This document shows positions 11,947-24,648 of a stretch of 64,000 bases of DNA, one piece after another. The DNA is taken from positions 186,001 to 250,000 of the forward strand of contig CANTFK010000981.1 of assembly GCA_947646735.1 (NCBI GenBank), in the 5' to 3' direction. Each line of letters starts with the position of its first letter. Within the stretch, counting starts at the first letter, position 1. The translations under genes and the position numbers were made by a program. The notes beneath the pieces were generated by a model. That model did no database searches. It was not told where the DNA came from and was given only the letters and a program-made list of their open reading frames with translations. This stretch comes from Peronospora farinosa. Taxonomy: Eukaryota; Oomycota; Peronosporomycetes; Peronosporales; Peronosporaceae.

Positions 11947-12122
11947 GCAAGGGAATCGCGTCTAGCAGAATTGACAGGTGGTATTATTCGGATGCTTTAC
12001 GACTGTGGGTAGTTTCCACTTTGGTGCCGCTTGACGGCCTACAGTCCGACCACAAAGGAGTCTTGCTTGAATTAAGAGACCCGAAGAACCCAATTATAGT
12101 ACACAAGCCTCCCCAAGTATAA

Positions 12123-14338
12123 TTGGTTCCATCGTATGCGACTAAGCAAACTCGCGATATTATCGTTGGTAAATTAGCGGTGTTTGCCGCTGATATGGAG
12201 GTACACTTAATGAAAGGGGCAGATATGTCGGATCGATGGGATCGTCTGAACATGGAAATTGTGGGTGGCATAACCCGATTAAAAAGTACCATTCGCCACA
12301 CTAGAACGAACACGTATCGTCGCAAGCTCCGAAGATGGTATCACAAGTTACATCAGCTTCAGCAGCTACGGAATCCACCCGGCGAGGACAATCGGACCTT
12401 ATTCACCTGCGAGCTCATAATGACTAAATGCAACGACATTATGAGCAAAATTTCGAATTTGAAACGGAAACGTAATAAGTATAGAACATCTCACCTTTTT
12501 CAGTCGCATGCGTAGCGTCCCGGGCAAACTACGAGGGAATTTCAGGCGAATATCGACAAAATTCGCCGACAATGCAATTCCAACACTCCGGGACAAAGAT
12601 GGGAGGCTGTTGCTACAGCACAAAAAAAGTGAATACAATGGCTGCAGCTTGGAAACCAATTATGACTAAGGTCTTGCTGGAAATGACCCGTATGGACGAC
12701 ATGATTATGTGGATGCCTCAGGCGAGGCAAATGTCTACAGAATTGTTTGATATCACTATGCTGATAACGGAGGACACAGTAGCCCAGGCAATTCGCGCCT
12801 GCAAACCGGGAAAAGCTTATGACCCGGACCAGCTGGGCAACAATCTTTATCGAGATTATATAAAGGAACTGACTCCGATCTTTACTACACTATATAGCCA
12901 GTGGTATGCGAAACAACTATTTCCGGCATCGTTCACTGAGGCCAATATTTTTTGTTTGAGGAAAACTGGGGATTCAGGGAATCCTCTCATTTACCGACCA
13001 CTGGCTCACCTCAATTTGTAGTATAGAGTTATTATCCGAATCATCACAACGGTTGTACGAAAAGTTTGAAACGAACGAATGAATCCGTTCCAATGTGGGT
13101 TCGTCCCGGGACGCACGATTCACACCGCTCTGGACTGCTATGCTGTGGCACGACATATGGCGAGATGCAGGCCGGAAGCGCGTAATGCGTTGGCCTTACT
13201 GTTGGATTTTGCTAAGGCTTATGACAGCCTTGGCCGAGATTTCATGATAAAAGCACTTAAGCGTCACGATTTTCCACCACGTTTGATCCAAGTTATAAGA
13301 GTGCTACACACAAACACCAGTGTGCTCTTCTTAGTTAATGGTACCCTCTCATCCCGAATACAAGTTACAAGGGGTATCCGGCAAGGATGTCCGTTGGCAC
13401 CTTGCCTTTTCAATCTCGCATTAGAAGCGTTATATTCAAAGATAGATGAGGGTGCCGTTCACTCTGGAAATTTAGTGGTTACTGAAGCAGCATCACCAGC
13501 GCTTCGAATGGCTGGGTATGCTAATGATACCACAGTCTATTTGCGCCACCCGGCGGATCTAAACAAAGCTTTAAAACGTTAGTTGTGACTTTGGAGCATA
13601 TTCAGGTCTTGTTCTGAATGAAAGCAAAACCGTAGCCATACCATTACACCCGGACGGATTCAGCGGCGCCATCACAAGGGCAATCTGCAGAATACTACAG
13701 CTACCATTCTCTATCTTGGCACTCCAGCGAGTTGTAAACATGACGTGGAGGCAGCCTGGGCTTCGGCAGAGCACCAAATCGTCATTCGCATCAGATTGGC
13801 GAGTCACAAAACGCTTTCAGTTTGGCAGAAAGCAAAAGTCGCAGCTGCGGTCATACTACCCAAGCTCCTTTATATTGCTCGCCATTGCTGGTCTACTACA
13901 GGAATAGTGAAGATCTATGACCGTCTTATTAGAACCTTTGTCTGGAACGGTTTATATGTGGAAGATGCCCCGACACGTAAGCCATGGATGGCGAAGGAAC
14001 TAGCAATGATGCCTATGAAAAGTGGGGGACTTGGAGTACTAGATCTTCGGAGTGCACTGATTGAATTTGCTGCCAGAGTGGGACCAAGTTACAGCATACA
14101 TTTGGAAATGTTCTTCACGCTGGCTATAAAGATTCCTCTATTAAAGCAAATTGTCTCTCATTGGGATTCACAGAATGCCTCCCAGTCGTTTTTAGACCTC
14201 GTGCGAGCATTTGGAAGGAAGGCCGCTTTTGATCTTTTGGAACATATTGGGCTTCACGACCATCAGCCTGCAGTCGAGGGCATGAGACTACAACTATACA
14301 GACATTATCAAACTCATCTGGCTAACATGTTGGAGTAG
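12123..14338 (+). pseudogene. LINE copy B, reverse transcriptase
   Basis: Blocks typical of non-LTR reverse transcriptases occur in order. A KPGKAYDPDQLGNNLY block lies near 12820. IYRPLAHLNL lies near 12990, followed by an in-frame stop. QCGFVPGRTIHTAL is near 13095, LLDFAKAYDSL (motif A) near 13200 and GIRQGCPLAPCLFNLALEAL (motif B) near 13375. GYANDTTVYL (motif C) is near 13510. The catalytic YADD is changed to YAND by a G-to-A transition. Another frameshift follows near 13580, and the thumb region continues at 13745-14338. With stops, frameshifts and a lost catalytic aspartate it cannot be active. L1/Tx1-like clade is likely from motif spacing. Confidence 0.85.
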
Positions 14339-15665
14339 ACTGATGATACCTGCTCAGTAAAGATACTCAGGTATACAGAGGGTGTCGTTAATGGTATACG
14401 GCGATCAATGCGCAGTGATACCAGACGATTATGCCCAGATTGGATTCCTTATCTCAGCATTGGATGTTCCTTTCCAAATGTATGGACTTGGGAAGATGCT
14501 GATGTACGAGAAATAATCGAGCAATTAGATTTTTCTCGTTGCATTGGTGATTATGTCACATGGGAAAGCACTGGGGATGGGACCATTATTTTTCGCAGGC
14601 GTTTGGCATTGAAGAATGATATGGAGCGCATTTTCATCCTACTTTTGCTCGCATTTTATCCGGAACTCCCAAATATTTCAGTATCCGAGTGAGCTGCGCC
14701 TACTATCTGTTGTGCTTAAGCGACCAATCCAAGTGCTGGATACTCAAGGAGAACAACAAAATACAGCTCTTATTATCATTGTCGGTCCTGATAGAACCGA
14801 CTATGGTGGTCGGGGTTGCTCGTTCCATGCGAACGGTGATCTCTTTCGTGTCTTTAGCCACAGTCAACGATCAAGTAGACGCCATCTTTCCACGCCCGTT
14901 GCTGTCCCGATACGCCTGTCTGTGGCAAGGGGTAAACGTGTCGGATACAACCGATCGCAATACAAAGTGCGGTATCAAGCTTGCGATAGACGCAAGGCAC
15001 TTGCGGATCTAGAAAACAAATAACACAAATGGGACCAGGAAAACATGGACATCATCAAAACATTGCAACAAATGAAGTGGGTAGACACTGGACGCATTAT
15101 TGGTGCGACTGAATGGAGACAACAAGTCCTTTACAGGCTAAAACTCCGAGCCTTTAGTGCTTGGATATGCCACCACACAATCTTTGGGATGACCTATTAA
15201 GAAATGTGACGATACGACAGGGACTCCGTACCACCCATTTTGGGCTTGCTCTGGAGCACGCAGGCTTTGGCGTGTATTTGCAGAGCCATGGAAAGCACTG
15301 GGTTTTTGCGAGACCTTGCCCGGCCCGGAAAAGACTCTTGGATTGTTGGAAATTGCGGTTCCTGTGACGGTGTGGAAGAGAGGAGACGCGGTTTTTGCAG
15401 CATTTCAAATAGGTCACAGGGAGAGCGTGCTGATGGAGTTATTTGATGCGATCCAGGCCTTTTGGAAACTTAGAGCGATTACAACTCTACAAATCATTTG
15501 GCGGCGACGATGTTTATATCGGGATCCAGAACAGGACACATCCCTTTTCAGAATGACGGCCATCCTAAATATGCGCTAACTATCGGCTTACCTTACTCTA
15601 CTCAGAATTGAGTCAGAGGTGGTGTCTGCGGTGAAACCGGCATACGCGTTCTGCCATGACTTGCT
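14339..15665 (+). pseudogene. LINE copy B, C-terminal tail and 3' region
   Basis: This region is homologous to 4110-5350. It includes a tail with a PxxWACSGARRLWRVF-like cysteine-rich block (near 15235-15280), common downstream of LINE reverse transcriptases. Frames are short and interrupted. Similarity between the two copies stops near CATGACTTG (about 15665), which I take as the 3' end. No poly(A) tail remains. Confidence 0.65.
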
Positions 15666-15748
15666 AACGCAACCAGAGGATACATGGCCAGGTATACAAT
15701 TTTACTAACCAGCTAACCTGTACTCATCCGTTTTTAAAGGGTAAATCA

Positions 15749-15797
15749 AGAGGGAATCCTGGACCAGGCGGGTCAGGCTCGGTGCTAGTACGCATCA
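15749..15797. repeat. short dispersed repeat, copy 2
   Basis: Second copy of the GAGGGAATCCTGGACCAGGC block also found at 2206-2256. It lies between the LINE 3' end and the R1 repeat. Confidence 0.6.
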
Positions 15798-15829
15798 AAT
15801 CTTATTTTTTTTGAAGGGACGACAAGTAA

Positions 15830-16697
15830 TAATAGATACTGGACTACATGTAGGCAGAATCGTAAGTTTTGATATTTGATTGAAACAGAGTTCAATTTTA
15901 CTGCTATTACACGTGTCGACTTCTCTTCCGGGCTGAATTCTTTGGCCAACCGACGTCTCGAGGAAGCCTACACACTACGCACGTCATATTTCTGGATTGT
16001 TTGCCAGGGGTTGCAAGAACTCTCAAAACTATCCATCTGAGATTGGACGCAGATATAACAAGTTGTTGGAACTTGCATATGACTTGAACAAGCAGTAACC
16101 ACTGCAAGGTGCGAGTGGTTAATATAGTAAGCGGTTTCAGGCGTGCAGGACGCAACGGTTTCGATCCTACGAAAAGGCGAATCGACCTTCTGGCAGGGCG
16201 ACTCTTTAGGGAACCATTGGGAAGGTAGATGGTAACGGACACAAGAGGGAGCTAGTACGGTAAGCTTCAGATAAATTTCGTTTCTCATTTCCTTTCTACT
16301 TAACAAGCTCTATTTTGCAGCACAAGTAAGGGCAAGGCAAGCACTTGCAGGAAGGATCAAGTGGTCAGAAGCTTCTGCTCAAGTGGTCAGAAGATTTGAG
16401 CTTCGCTTTATTGAATCCCGTGATCAATGGGGAAGATCACACCAAGTACTCGGTCGATCTTGTGAAGATTTCCAAATGATCACCAAACCCCCTATCCTTA
16501 ACCCAATTATGATTTGTCATCGACTCAAGTCCACCTAGAAGAGTGATACCCACCCAAACGACGGGTACACAAGGTGAGGAAGGCTTTGGACACGGAATCG
16601 GGGTACCCCTTACGTTAGGCGATCATCAGGGTGCCAGTGGAGAGTCGGAATCGGATCAGTGATTTTGCGAATGCCACTCCACCACACAATTATGTAA
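15830..16697 (-). repeat. R1 dispersed repeat, left flank of the third Copia remnant (possible LTR)
   Basis: On the minus strand it starts GTGGTGGAGTGGCATTCGC at about 16694. It follows R1 landmarks, including CTCACCTTGTGTACCCGTCG near 16575-16556 and CACGTGTAATAGCAG near 15914-15900. A related stretch lies at 18870-19240 in the same orientation. The two therefore flank the Copia coding remnant like a pair of decayed LTRs, reading TG...CA either way. An alternative is two independent insertions of one dispersed family. Confidence 0.5.
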
Positions 16698-16859
16698 AAA
16701 ATGATGTTTCCGTCACCCAAGATTGCGCGCAAGACTCCGTTCAAGATTGTCTACAAGTCTTGACCAAGCGCCAAACATATGCGAGTATCCGGCTGATAGG
16801 CGTACATAACGGTCTTGAAAATAATTCGACGCAAGTGGGATCTTAAGGCTTGTGCTGGA

Positions 16860-18720
16860 TTGTGAATGGGTTACGAAGAAGTGTCCGAGGCTTATCACGT
16901 TTATGACACTGAAGCGGGAAAAGTGATTATCACTCGCGATGGCAACTTCGATGAGTTGACCTTTGGACTTTCACCTATGAGCACGGATGATGCCTTCGAT
17001 GTTCTGGACTTCAATCAATCGATTTCATTGATGAAGATCTACGCCCTGAAACCTTCATGCAGGCAGGTAAGCGCAAGTACCGACCCAGTGATGTAGATGA
17101 AATTGTTATCAGATCTCGTAAGGTACGTCAACGGCCTGGGTTGAAAGAAGCAAGTGCACCGAACAATGACTATTCGCGTCGATCTGATAGAGATAAAGAG
17201 GAAAAGGCGGAAGGAATGCATGATACACCAACATCCCTTTATTTTGGTATCCGAGTGCAAACACCATCGAAGCAGCAGCGGATCTTTCGTGAGCGACCTA
17301 GACTAAGCTTATTGGCATTAAATCATTGATTCAGAACTCGCATTAATGAAGCTTCGTGGTGTATTTCGTGCACCATGCACCAAATTGCCCAACAGACAAC
17401 ATGCCATCGTACCAAGTGGGTTTTCATAATTAAGCGCAAGACAGATGAGTAGATCGAGAAATACAAAACTTGTTGTGATTGGCTTTTGCGAGAAACATGA
17501 TATCGACTACAAAGAGACGTTCTCGCCCGTGGCCAAGTATGTGAAGTTGCGCATTGCAATTTCTAAGCACTTGGCTGCCTTCTGGATTACTTGACGTGGT
17601 GACTGCATTCCTGTATGTTGTGATAAAAGAGCAAGTGCTCTGTGTGATTCCTGAAGGCATGAGTTTGAATGGTGCGATCAACTGTTTGAAATTAGTAAAG
17701 GCACTTTACAGCCTCAAACAAGCTTTGCGTGGGTGGAAAGAGACCTTTGACGAGTCTGTATGCTCGATGGGTTTCCAGCTTTCGGTTTTGGATCCAGACG
17801 ATCACTGTGTGCTCGTACTAGTCTACGTGGACGATGTGTTGGTGACTGAAAACTCACCCAAGTTGATTGCGCGTACCAAAGTGATCTCAAGACACGCCTT
17901 AAAATTACTGACATCGGCAAGTGTGCTTTTATTATTGGGATCAAACTTTTGGACGGTGCAGATGAAAGCGTGACTTTGTGCCAGGACCATTATGTGGTAG
18001 AAATCAAGCGATCCTCTAGCGATTTCGAACGTATGAGTGCAAGCTGTGGCAAGTCCCGTAGACGTCAGTTCCCGACTAGTTTCGAGTGATATCGGGACCA
18101 AGACTAGTGCTCCGTTTTGCGAAACTGTTGATGCTTTGCTGCATCTAACTACTGCGACGCACCCCGACATTGCATATGCTGTGAGCTATGTGTCGCGATC
18201 ATCGAGAACCCCCAAAAAGAGCACTGGAATGCGGCCAAGCGCATCTTTCGTTACTTAATAGGCACTAAGACGCATGGAATCTGCTACAAGCCGAGTAACA
18301 AGATCGATATCCGTGGATATGCGGATGCAGACTGTGTCGATGATCTCGCTGACCGCGAGTCGACCTCAGGGTACGTGTTCATGCTATTGAGTGCACTAGC
18401 AAGCTTGGGCAGCAAGAAGCAGCCATGCCAACAAGTAAAGCAGAGAACATTGCGATCAGTTTGGTGATTTAGGAAGGCAAGTGGATTCATCTTTTGCTGT
18501 GTGATTCATGACAGCTACCAATAAGAAAGGACCCGAGCTCATGATTCGTGAAGATAATTAGAGCGTAAACAAAGATGACGAAGAATTCTGTCAGCACGGC
18601 CGTGCCAAGCGCATTGACATCACCATCACATTCGTGACGAGGTCAAGCGTGGTGAGGTTAAGCTCGAGTACTGCGAGACGACTGCGACGTTGGCGGACAT
18701 TGCAAAAGAGTAAGATTTCA
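16860..18720 (+). pseudogene. Copia element, integrase end to RNase H, degenerate
   Basis: The segment begins with the post-integrase motif GYEEVSEAYHVYDTEAGKV followed by ITRDGNFDE (16866-16950). Reverse transcriptase blocks follow: KWVFIIKRKTDE near 17418, LDVVTAFLYVVIKEQV near 17590, LKLVKALYSLKQALRGW near 17690 and the catalytic YVDD at 17824-17835. RNase H blocks are HPDIAYAVSYVSRSSRTP near 18161 and GYADADCVDDLADREST near 18315. At least one in-frame stop (near 17450) and several frameshifts are present. Gag, protease and most of integrase are missing. R1 repeats flank it on both sides. Confidence 0.85.
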
Positions 18721-18869
18721 CGGTATCCATGTGGGCCACATATGCTAGATCCTGATATTCATGTGGACTACACCTGGTGATCCGCGATCTAGATGCTAAT
18801 GTAAGTGATGTGGACCACATACTACAAACGGAATGTATACGCGGTGGAGGACACGTAGCGTACACTGTC

Positions 18870-19240
18870 AGATAAAAGTCATAGTGATAGGTTTTGGGAT
18901 ATAATTGATCAACACTAGAGAGAGTTCAATTTGCTTCCAAAGACATGTGTCGGCTTGTCTTCCGAGCTGGATTCTTTGTTTCCCAACATCTCGTGAAGCT
19001 TGCGCTCCAATTATTTCGCCCCCGTTTGTTTAATGTCGATACTTGACCCGCTTGCCTTCTGACTACTTATGCCGTCTCGCGATTTTTTGACGTAACTGGT
19101 CAATATCGGCTAAGACTCCGTTCTTCATCACGATATCCATGAGCAGCATTGGAGAGACTTGGGCAGTAGGTCGTCCGGGCACCAGTGGAGAGTTGAGATC
19201 ATATCAGCAAATTTGTGGACCATAAAGGGGCTTCACGGCT
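18870..19240 (-). repeat. R1 dispersed repeat, right flank of the third Copia remnant (shortened)
   Basis: It matches the left flank at two blocks. GTGTCGGCTTGTCTTCCGAG near 18949 corresponds to 15913. GGGCACCAGTGGAGAGTTGAG near 19178 corresponds to 16629. The middle is deleted relative to the left copy. Confidence 0.45.
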
Positions 19241-21366
19241 TGCGTCACAAGTATCTGATAGCTGCGCGCGGCATCCGTACGAGTTCGGATTGAGGGGGCA
19301 TGTTGAGGGTTAACGGTACAATCCGAACTTCAAGGCTTAGTGTATACGGCAAAGTTAGTACGATAATCACTCAGGATTGATTTGGCGAGTAGGTTGATTA
19401 GACGGTTGTCATAACTATATGAGACCCGCATACTAAATATGTAGTAGGAAGGATGCTCCGATAAATTAATCACTTTCAAATCTTCCTTTCAGTGCACAAG
19501 TGTTCTTCGCTCCACTGTTACATGTCTAATCAATTTGTTCCATTCCGCATTTGTCCTCGTGCTTCCCACATCTAATTCATCGAGTTCCGCTAATGAGAGC
19601 GTGCTAAGTCCTGGTGCTGGTTGTGGCCGCCCTCATCAGCAGTGACGAAGCTGTGTTAACCGTGAGCTACACGCAGTTGGTTAAAAAATCGACACAGCTG
19701 ATAAAGTCTAGCCGGCACTCATGCTCAACAGAACGTGTATCGCAATAAAATTTCTTGATCGTTACATGTCCAACATGAAGTCGGAGAACGAGGGAGGTCT
19801 ACTTTTCTGTCCATGTTAAAGCAACTATCCCGCTAATGGCGTCTATAATAATTCAGATTTGAAAGGAGAAATATTGCATAAAAGATACCAGATGGATTTG
19901 TTAGAAATAATCTTCTAAATAGCACTTTTTTATCTGTGTTGTGCTAGATCACCCTTCAATAAATTACGCGGACATTTCTAAAGCAACAATGATATTATAA
20001 ACTACAAGGAGGTAAATAGGAGGATCCCGTAATCTGATAACTTACTGAAGGTTGAACTTATTGAAAAACACATATTGGAGGGGCTTATGCTATTATATGT
20101 TTTTAAAAGTAAACGCTGGTTGAAATGGTACACGGTAATATCTAAGCTACAATTTAACCAGAGCTTTTCAATTAGTAGGAGTCTCAAATGATACTAACGT
20201 AATTAATGTTCATTAAGCATATTATATGGTATTATTGAAATTCAAGCTAAGAACCGAGGGCATCGTAAACCTTTTTGTCGGGCGTAAACTGCGCCAGGTG
20301 AACTGCACAAGCGCGAGAGCGCCGGCGTCCACCCATTGGTGCGAGAGCACAGGATTTAATAGGAAAAGAAGTTTATTCTAATCAGCTCCGAACGAGGCTC
20401 AATAATGCATCTTGATTCTTTGTCGGGAACGCCGGAATGCATCGCGGAAGGAAGAATGACAAGGTGCAGTGCCACCAAGATATTTGCTGTGCGTCAGTGA
20501 ACTATGGGCATCTTGACAATTGCAACCAAACTGTATAACGCAATCGCAAAAAGAATTGTTCATGCAATCACCACTCACCAATGGCGTCCATACGATCGAC
20601 TACGGTGGGGGTATCTGTAGTAGCTCATTGCCTTCCTTACCTTGTGTACCCGTCGACAGGGCGAGTTGCACTCTTATCGGTTGACTTGGAGGATGGCGGT
20701 CTTGATGTGAGTTGGGGATAGAGGCGATCAGGTGGAAAATAAGCTCCTCACGCGATCGCAGCTTATTTTGGGCGCTCTTGTTGAGTAACCGCGATCGGTC
20801 TTTCAGATCGCTAGCTTAACCACTGACTTACCTTCTGACCATTTGATCTCTTCTGCCGGGGCCATGCCTTTACTAGCTTGCTCGTCCCATCGCAGTTGGA
20901 GTGGAGCTTGGTAGTTGTCAATCGATCCAGGAGTGTTATAAGTTGTAGAACGCGATCGAAACCCTTGACGTCGTGAGGCCGAAGATCCTTTTCAAAAGAG
21001 AGAAGTGGTGGACGCGTACGTTAAAAATAAAATCGAGCTTTGTGAATGTTAACTAATTTCAAGCAAAAACCTTTGACTATTACATAGAATATGCCATTCT
21101 CTTAAATAGTTGTTTATAAGTTTAAATGAACATTAATGAGTTACTACAACCAATAGATTCGATTAGTAAGAGAAGTTTAGAATATAATTGGCATTTTTTG
21201 TAAATCATCCAAATTTAAGGAAATATCTAAGCTGATTACGGTACATGGGCGCATGAGACGTGGACTTGGTCGATGCTGTAGCTTGTGTGAACTCAAAAGA
21301 CAGGCTTCAAGCAAACATAATGTATTTTTAAACGACTGATTTGTCTAATGATTTGATAATGCGAGA
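19241..21366. other. gene-free, AT-rich transposon debris
   Basis: No gene recognised. At 19290-19311 a purine-rich GAGGGGGCA is followed by TGTTGAGGG, which looks like a polypurine tract next to an LTR start. A perfect 10-bp inverted repeat (GTTCGGATTG at 19283-19292, CAATCCGAAC at 19319-19328) surrounds it. An R1 fragment with CTTACCTTGTGTACCCGTCG lies near 20636-20658 within 20600-20960. The stretches 19860-20230 and 21010-21230 are strongly AT-rich. Longest frames are about 60 codons and show no family motif. Confidence 0.5.
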
Positions 21367-23358
21367 TTAGTTTTTCCTGCGGATGCGGAGAGGATACGCC
21401 TCGGTATTAAAGACATATTCGTCAAGAGGAATGAGACTCTCGGGTGCCTGCAACAAGTAATGGTACTTGAGTGTCTCTGCAAGAAAGAAACTCTCCATTT
21501 TGTTCTCCGTTTGTGCTGGCAACGTTGTTACGTTCGCAACAACAGCGTAGCCGTACTTCGTCTTTGCGTGGGTCTCCAGCGCCTCAAAAATCTTCCAGCC
21601 GTACTCACGGTACTTGGAATTCTTGGTGATGCGATACAGATAGAAGAGACTCTCGACAGTCTCTGGTCGAAGAATGTATCTGGAATCAACCGCTTGCATC
21701 ATCGGGAAGCTCACATGCTCAGGGGATAATCCTGTCACCTGGCGGTGATATAACTGGTAACAAGTTTCCATTAGCTTCTCCGCTAACTCGAGATGTTTGG
21801 CATTCTTTGCGTGATCTTGTGTCTCGGACAGTGTGCCAAGTGCTAACATTCCCGGAACGAAGCAAGCGAGATGACTCATGCTTAGATCACGCTACAGAAA
21901 AAAAACGAACACAATGTCAAAGACCATACCGGCATTTTGTAACGAAGACACCCGAGTAACACACCGAGAGCGACGGCACTGTTATTTCATGCAAAAAGTA
22001 AAGATTATCTGGGATGGAGAAGTACAGCAGGTACTCCTCAATGCCCCTCACTGCATCATCATAAAATTCGCGGAGATACTTGTCCTCCTGGCGCTTGCCA
22101 CTGTGAATGTACACTTTCAGCAAATACTCATAGAAAGAATCGCCAAATGAGCCAACTGTGATAAGACTGCTATTCGTAGCGAACTCGCCACGGACGGTAT
22201 CGAAGTGCACCGGAAACAAGCCCGTTTTGTTGTATGATCCTTCACGCTGTACGATTTTGTAGAACGCATCGCCCTGCGTTGCCATGTATAAAAACACGAA
22301 AAAAATTGTGAGAACACAAAGATGCAGAGATAGTTGACTCAGGCTTCCTACCATCTCAGCATATTTCAGATCTCCTGTAATGTCAGACAGGTAGCGTGTC
22401 TCAAGCTGAAGTGTGCCTACGTCAGCGATAGTGGCCCTGCAACGTAATAGCGGGTTACATATAGAAATTGTAATGTAGGCAGGGAAGCCAACGCTTACCG
22501 GTAATCAGCCCAAGACGTAAACTTTTCTCCTTCGTGTACGGATTGAAGATGGTATAAAAGACACCCTCATTTTTATCATAAGCAGGTGTAAGCAGGTCCA
22601 TGATTTCCTCGGCTTTTTGCTTAAAAACAGCATCCCCAGAAAGCTCAAACGCGCTCAAGAGCCCACCCACTTCACGGATGATTGTCTCGAATACTGATAC
22701 ACTATTACCATCGCGCCCCAAGTGCGAAAAATCAAGTTAATTGGCCACGTAGTCTCTGGCACGCTGAAATTCGTCCTTCAAATCCATAACCAGAGCGTGT
22801 CGAGGCCGTCGACAAGCGAGCAGGCGATGTTGCCCCAGACGTTGCTGAAATTCCGGCCATCTTTTGGGCCTATTTCGTCCGCTCCGAACGCGTACTCCTC
22901 ATAGTTTCCCCACGCGAATATCATGGCATTACGAACGGCCAGACGTCGAGCTTCTTGCTGCTCCAAGGACAAACAAGAGGGACGGTCTTGTCGGAGTCTT
23001 CCTCGACCGGGACGCCCTCGTCTGTCAGCATTTCTTCTGCTGCGTCCTGATCTGCTCCATCTCCCACGTTTCCACCTGTCGTGTGGTTAAACGCATCAGT
23101 CTGAACTAGCGTCTGCACTGGAAGATGTTTCTTGCTTCTGAGATTCCCTTGCTCGTTGGCGTTGTCATTCGGATGCTGCCAGTCCTGGTTCGTAGCGCCG
23201 TGCAGGTCGCCGGCGTCTGCTGAGACATTGTCTACCTTATTGTATTGGAAAGTCAAGCGTACATACAGGAATAGCAGCACGATGAAGATGTTGCCGATAA
23301 ATTTCGTGTTCTTCCAGAACTTTAATTGCTGCGAGCGTTCGTGGCCAATGGTGGACAT
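21367..23358 (-). pseudogene. GH47 alpha-1,2-mannosidase, disrupted
   Basis: A class I alpha-mannosidase of the secretory pathway, which trims N-glycans or marks misfolded glycoproteins. I model four exons: 23358-22499, 22436-22352, 22273-21980 and 21891-21367, with introns of 62-88 nt. Residues about 10-37 form a single signal anchor (IFIVLLFLYV), giving a type II membrane protein. GH47 landmarks include LVDGLDTLW, GGLLSAFELSGD, SFYEYLLKVYI, MSHLACFVPGMLALG, LRPETVESLFYL and the ending YVFNTEAYPLRIRR. All visible lesions lie in exon 1: a frameshift near 22965, one just after DTLW near 22783, a TAA at 22739-22737 and a frameshift near 22527. The last three exons are clean. The third donor is a weak GTGCCG, chosen because it keeps the frame. 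Pseudogene is my reading; clustered assembly errors are the alternative. Confidence 0.8.
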
Positions 23359-23374
23359 GGCCGAATGACGCAGT

Positions 23375-24648
23375 CGTTTATTGGGATTGACACGTACTCG
23401 TCAAGTAGAGGTGGTACCCAGCTTTAGACTCAGTGGGTAATTACCCATACCCAGTCTCATGGGTTGGGTATCGGTTATTGGTTTCACCCAACCCACTTAC
23501 CCATGGGTACCCATATATTTCATGTACCAAATTTTCCGGACACACATCAGACCTCAACGAATGGCCGCAGCTATTTTGGGCTCTTGGCCATAGCCCGGAA
23601 GCAATCGAGCTGCTTTTTGTGGATGCAGCATACATGTTTCAGAAGTCATCAGAAAAAATTCCGCCTCCGCCACCTGTCAACATTGGTAACGACAAAAGCG
23701 ATGACGACATGGAGCATGATATCTTCGCCTTTGCTGAAGGCAGAGTCGATGATGCATGCGTGTCGAGATATTTCTTTAACCACGACATTTTCAAACACTG
23801 CATGCATGTGTTGCTTGACTATGTCTTAGCTGTCCCATAGGCCGGTCTTTGCAATCCTCTGCAAGTTCAGACGCGTAGCCGGCCAACGGGGTCAACACAG
23901 CGACTTCTATCACATTATGAGCATGTCGCCGCTGCTTTGGAAGCTCCTGTGCGACGTCGACATTGTCGATGTAGGCCGCAATGCCCGAACTTGTCGGCGT
24001 CAACCACCAGCACCAGAAGCAGCAGTATCAGCAACGTGAAACAGACTTATCTGAGCAGGAAAATCATGGTGTTTTTCCATCAGATAAAACCAGCAGGTGG
24101 GAAGGACGACGAAAAGGGCCGAAAAGGATGTAACGTTCGAATCAAGCGATGATTGTTCGTGCAAATAAATCGTAGTTACATAAACTACATGTATAATCGC
24201 TAAAAAACGTTTGTATAAATATATTGCAATACTTTTATTTTTCCCTAAATCTATAATTCTAGAAAAAGACTATACGACTATGCGAAGAGCGTGCAGATGA
24301 CAAGCATATTGTAGACAGCTACGAAAGGCTTAAGAGCATCACGCGGCCAACAGTGCGCCACTTGGCACGCTGTAGGACATGCAGCATTTTCCAGAGTTAG
24401 AAACAGTGCCTTCGATAAGATGAAAGAGCTTATCGAGTCATTGTAGGCTGCGCCAATGGTTTCGTATCTCCAAAAAAAGCTATTGTAACAAAAAGTCTCT
24501 TGGCGTGAAGTTCGATCAAATTATTACGGCCTTGAAGTTAATATTCGGCAAGTTGAAGTGATAAGCTTTGGTTCTATTGGTCAAAAGCTAGCGACATCCG
24601 CAGTTGACTAAGAGCTACGAAATACGAAGCAAACAATCAAGAAGGTCA
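23375..24648. other. intergenic, with ACCCA/TGGGT tract and possible DNA-transposon end
   Basis: Near 23409-23515 ACCCA and its complement TGGGT occur many times in both orientations. The tract follows TAGAGGTGGTACCCAGC, which resembles a hAT-type terminus. An open frame of 135 codons at 23433-23840 begins in this tract and shows no domain I recognise. Positions 24130-24600 are AT-rich with short, meaningless frames. Confidence 0.35.
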
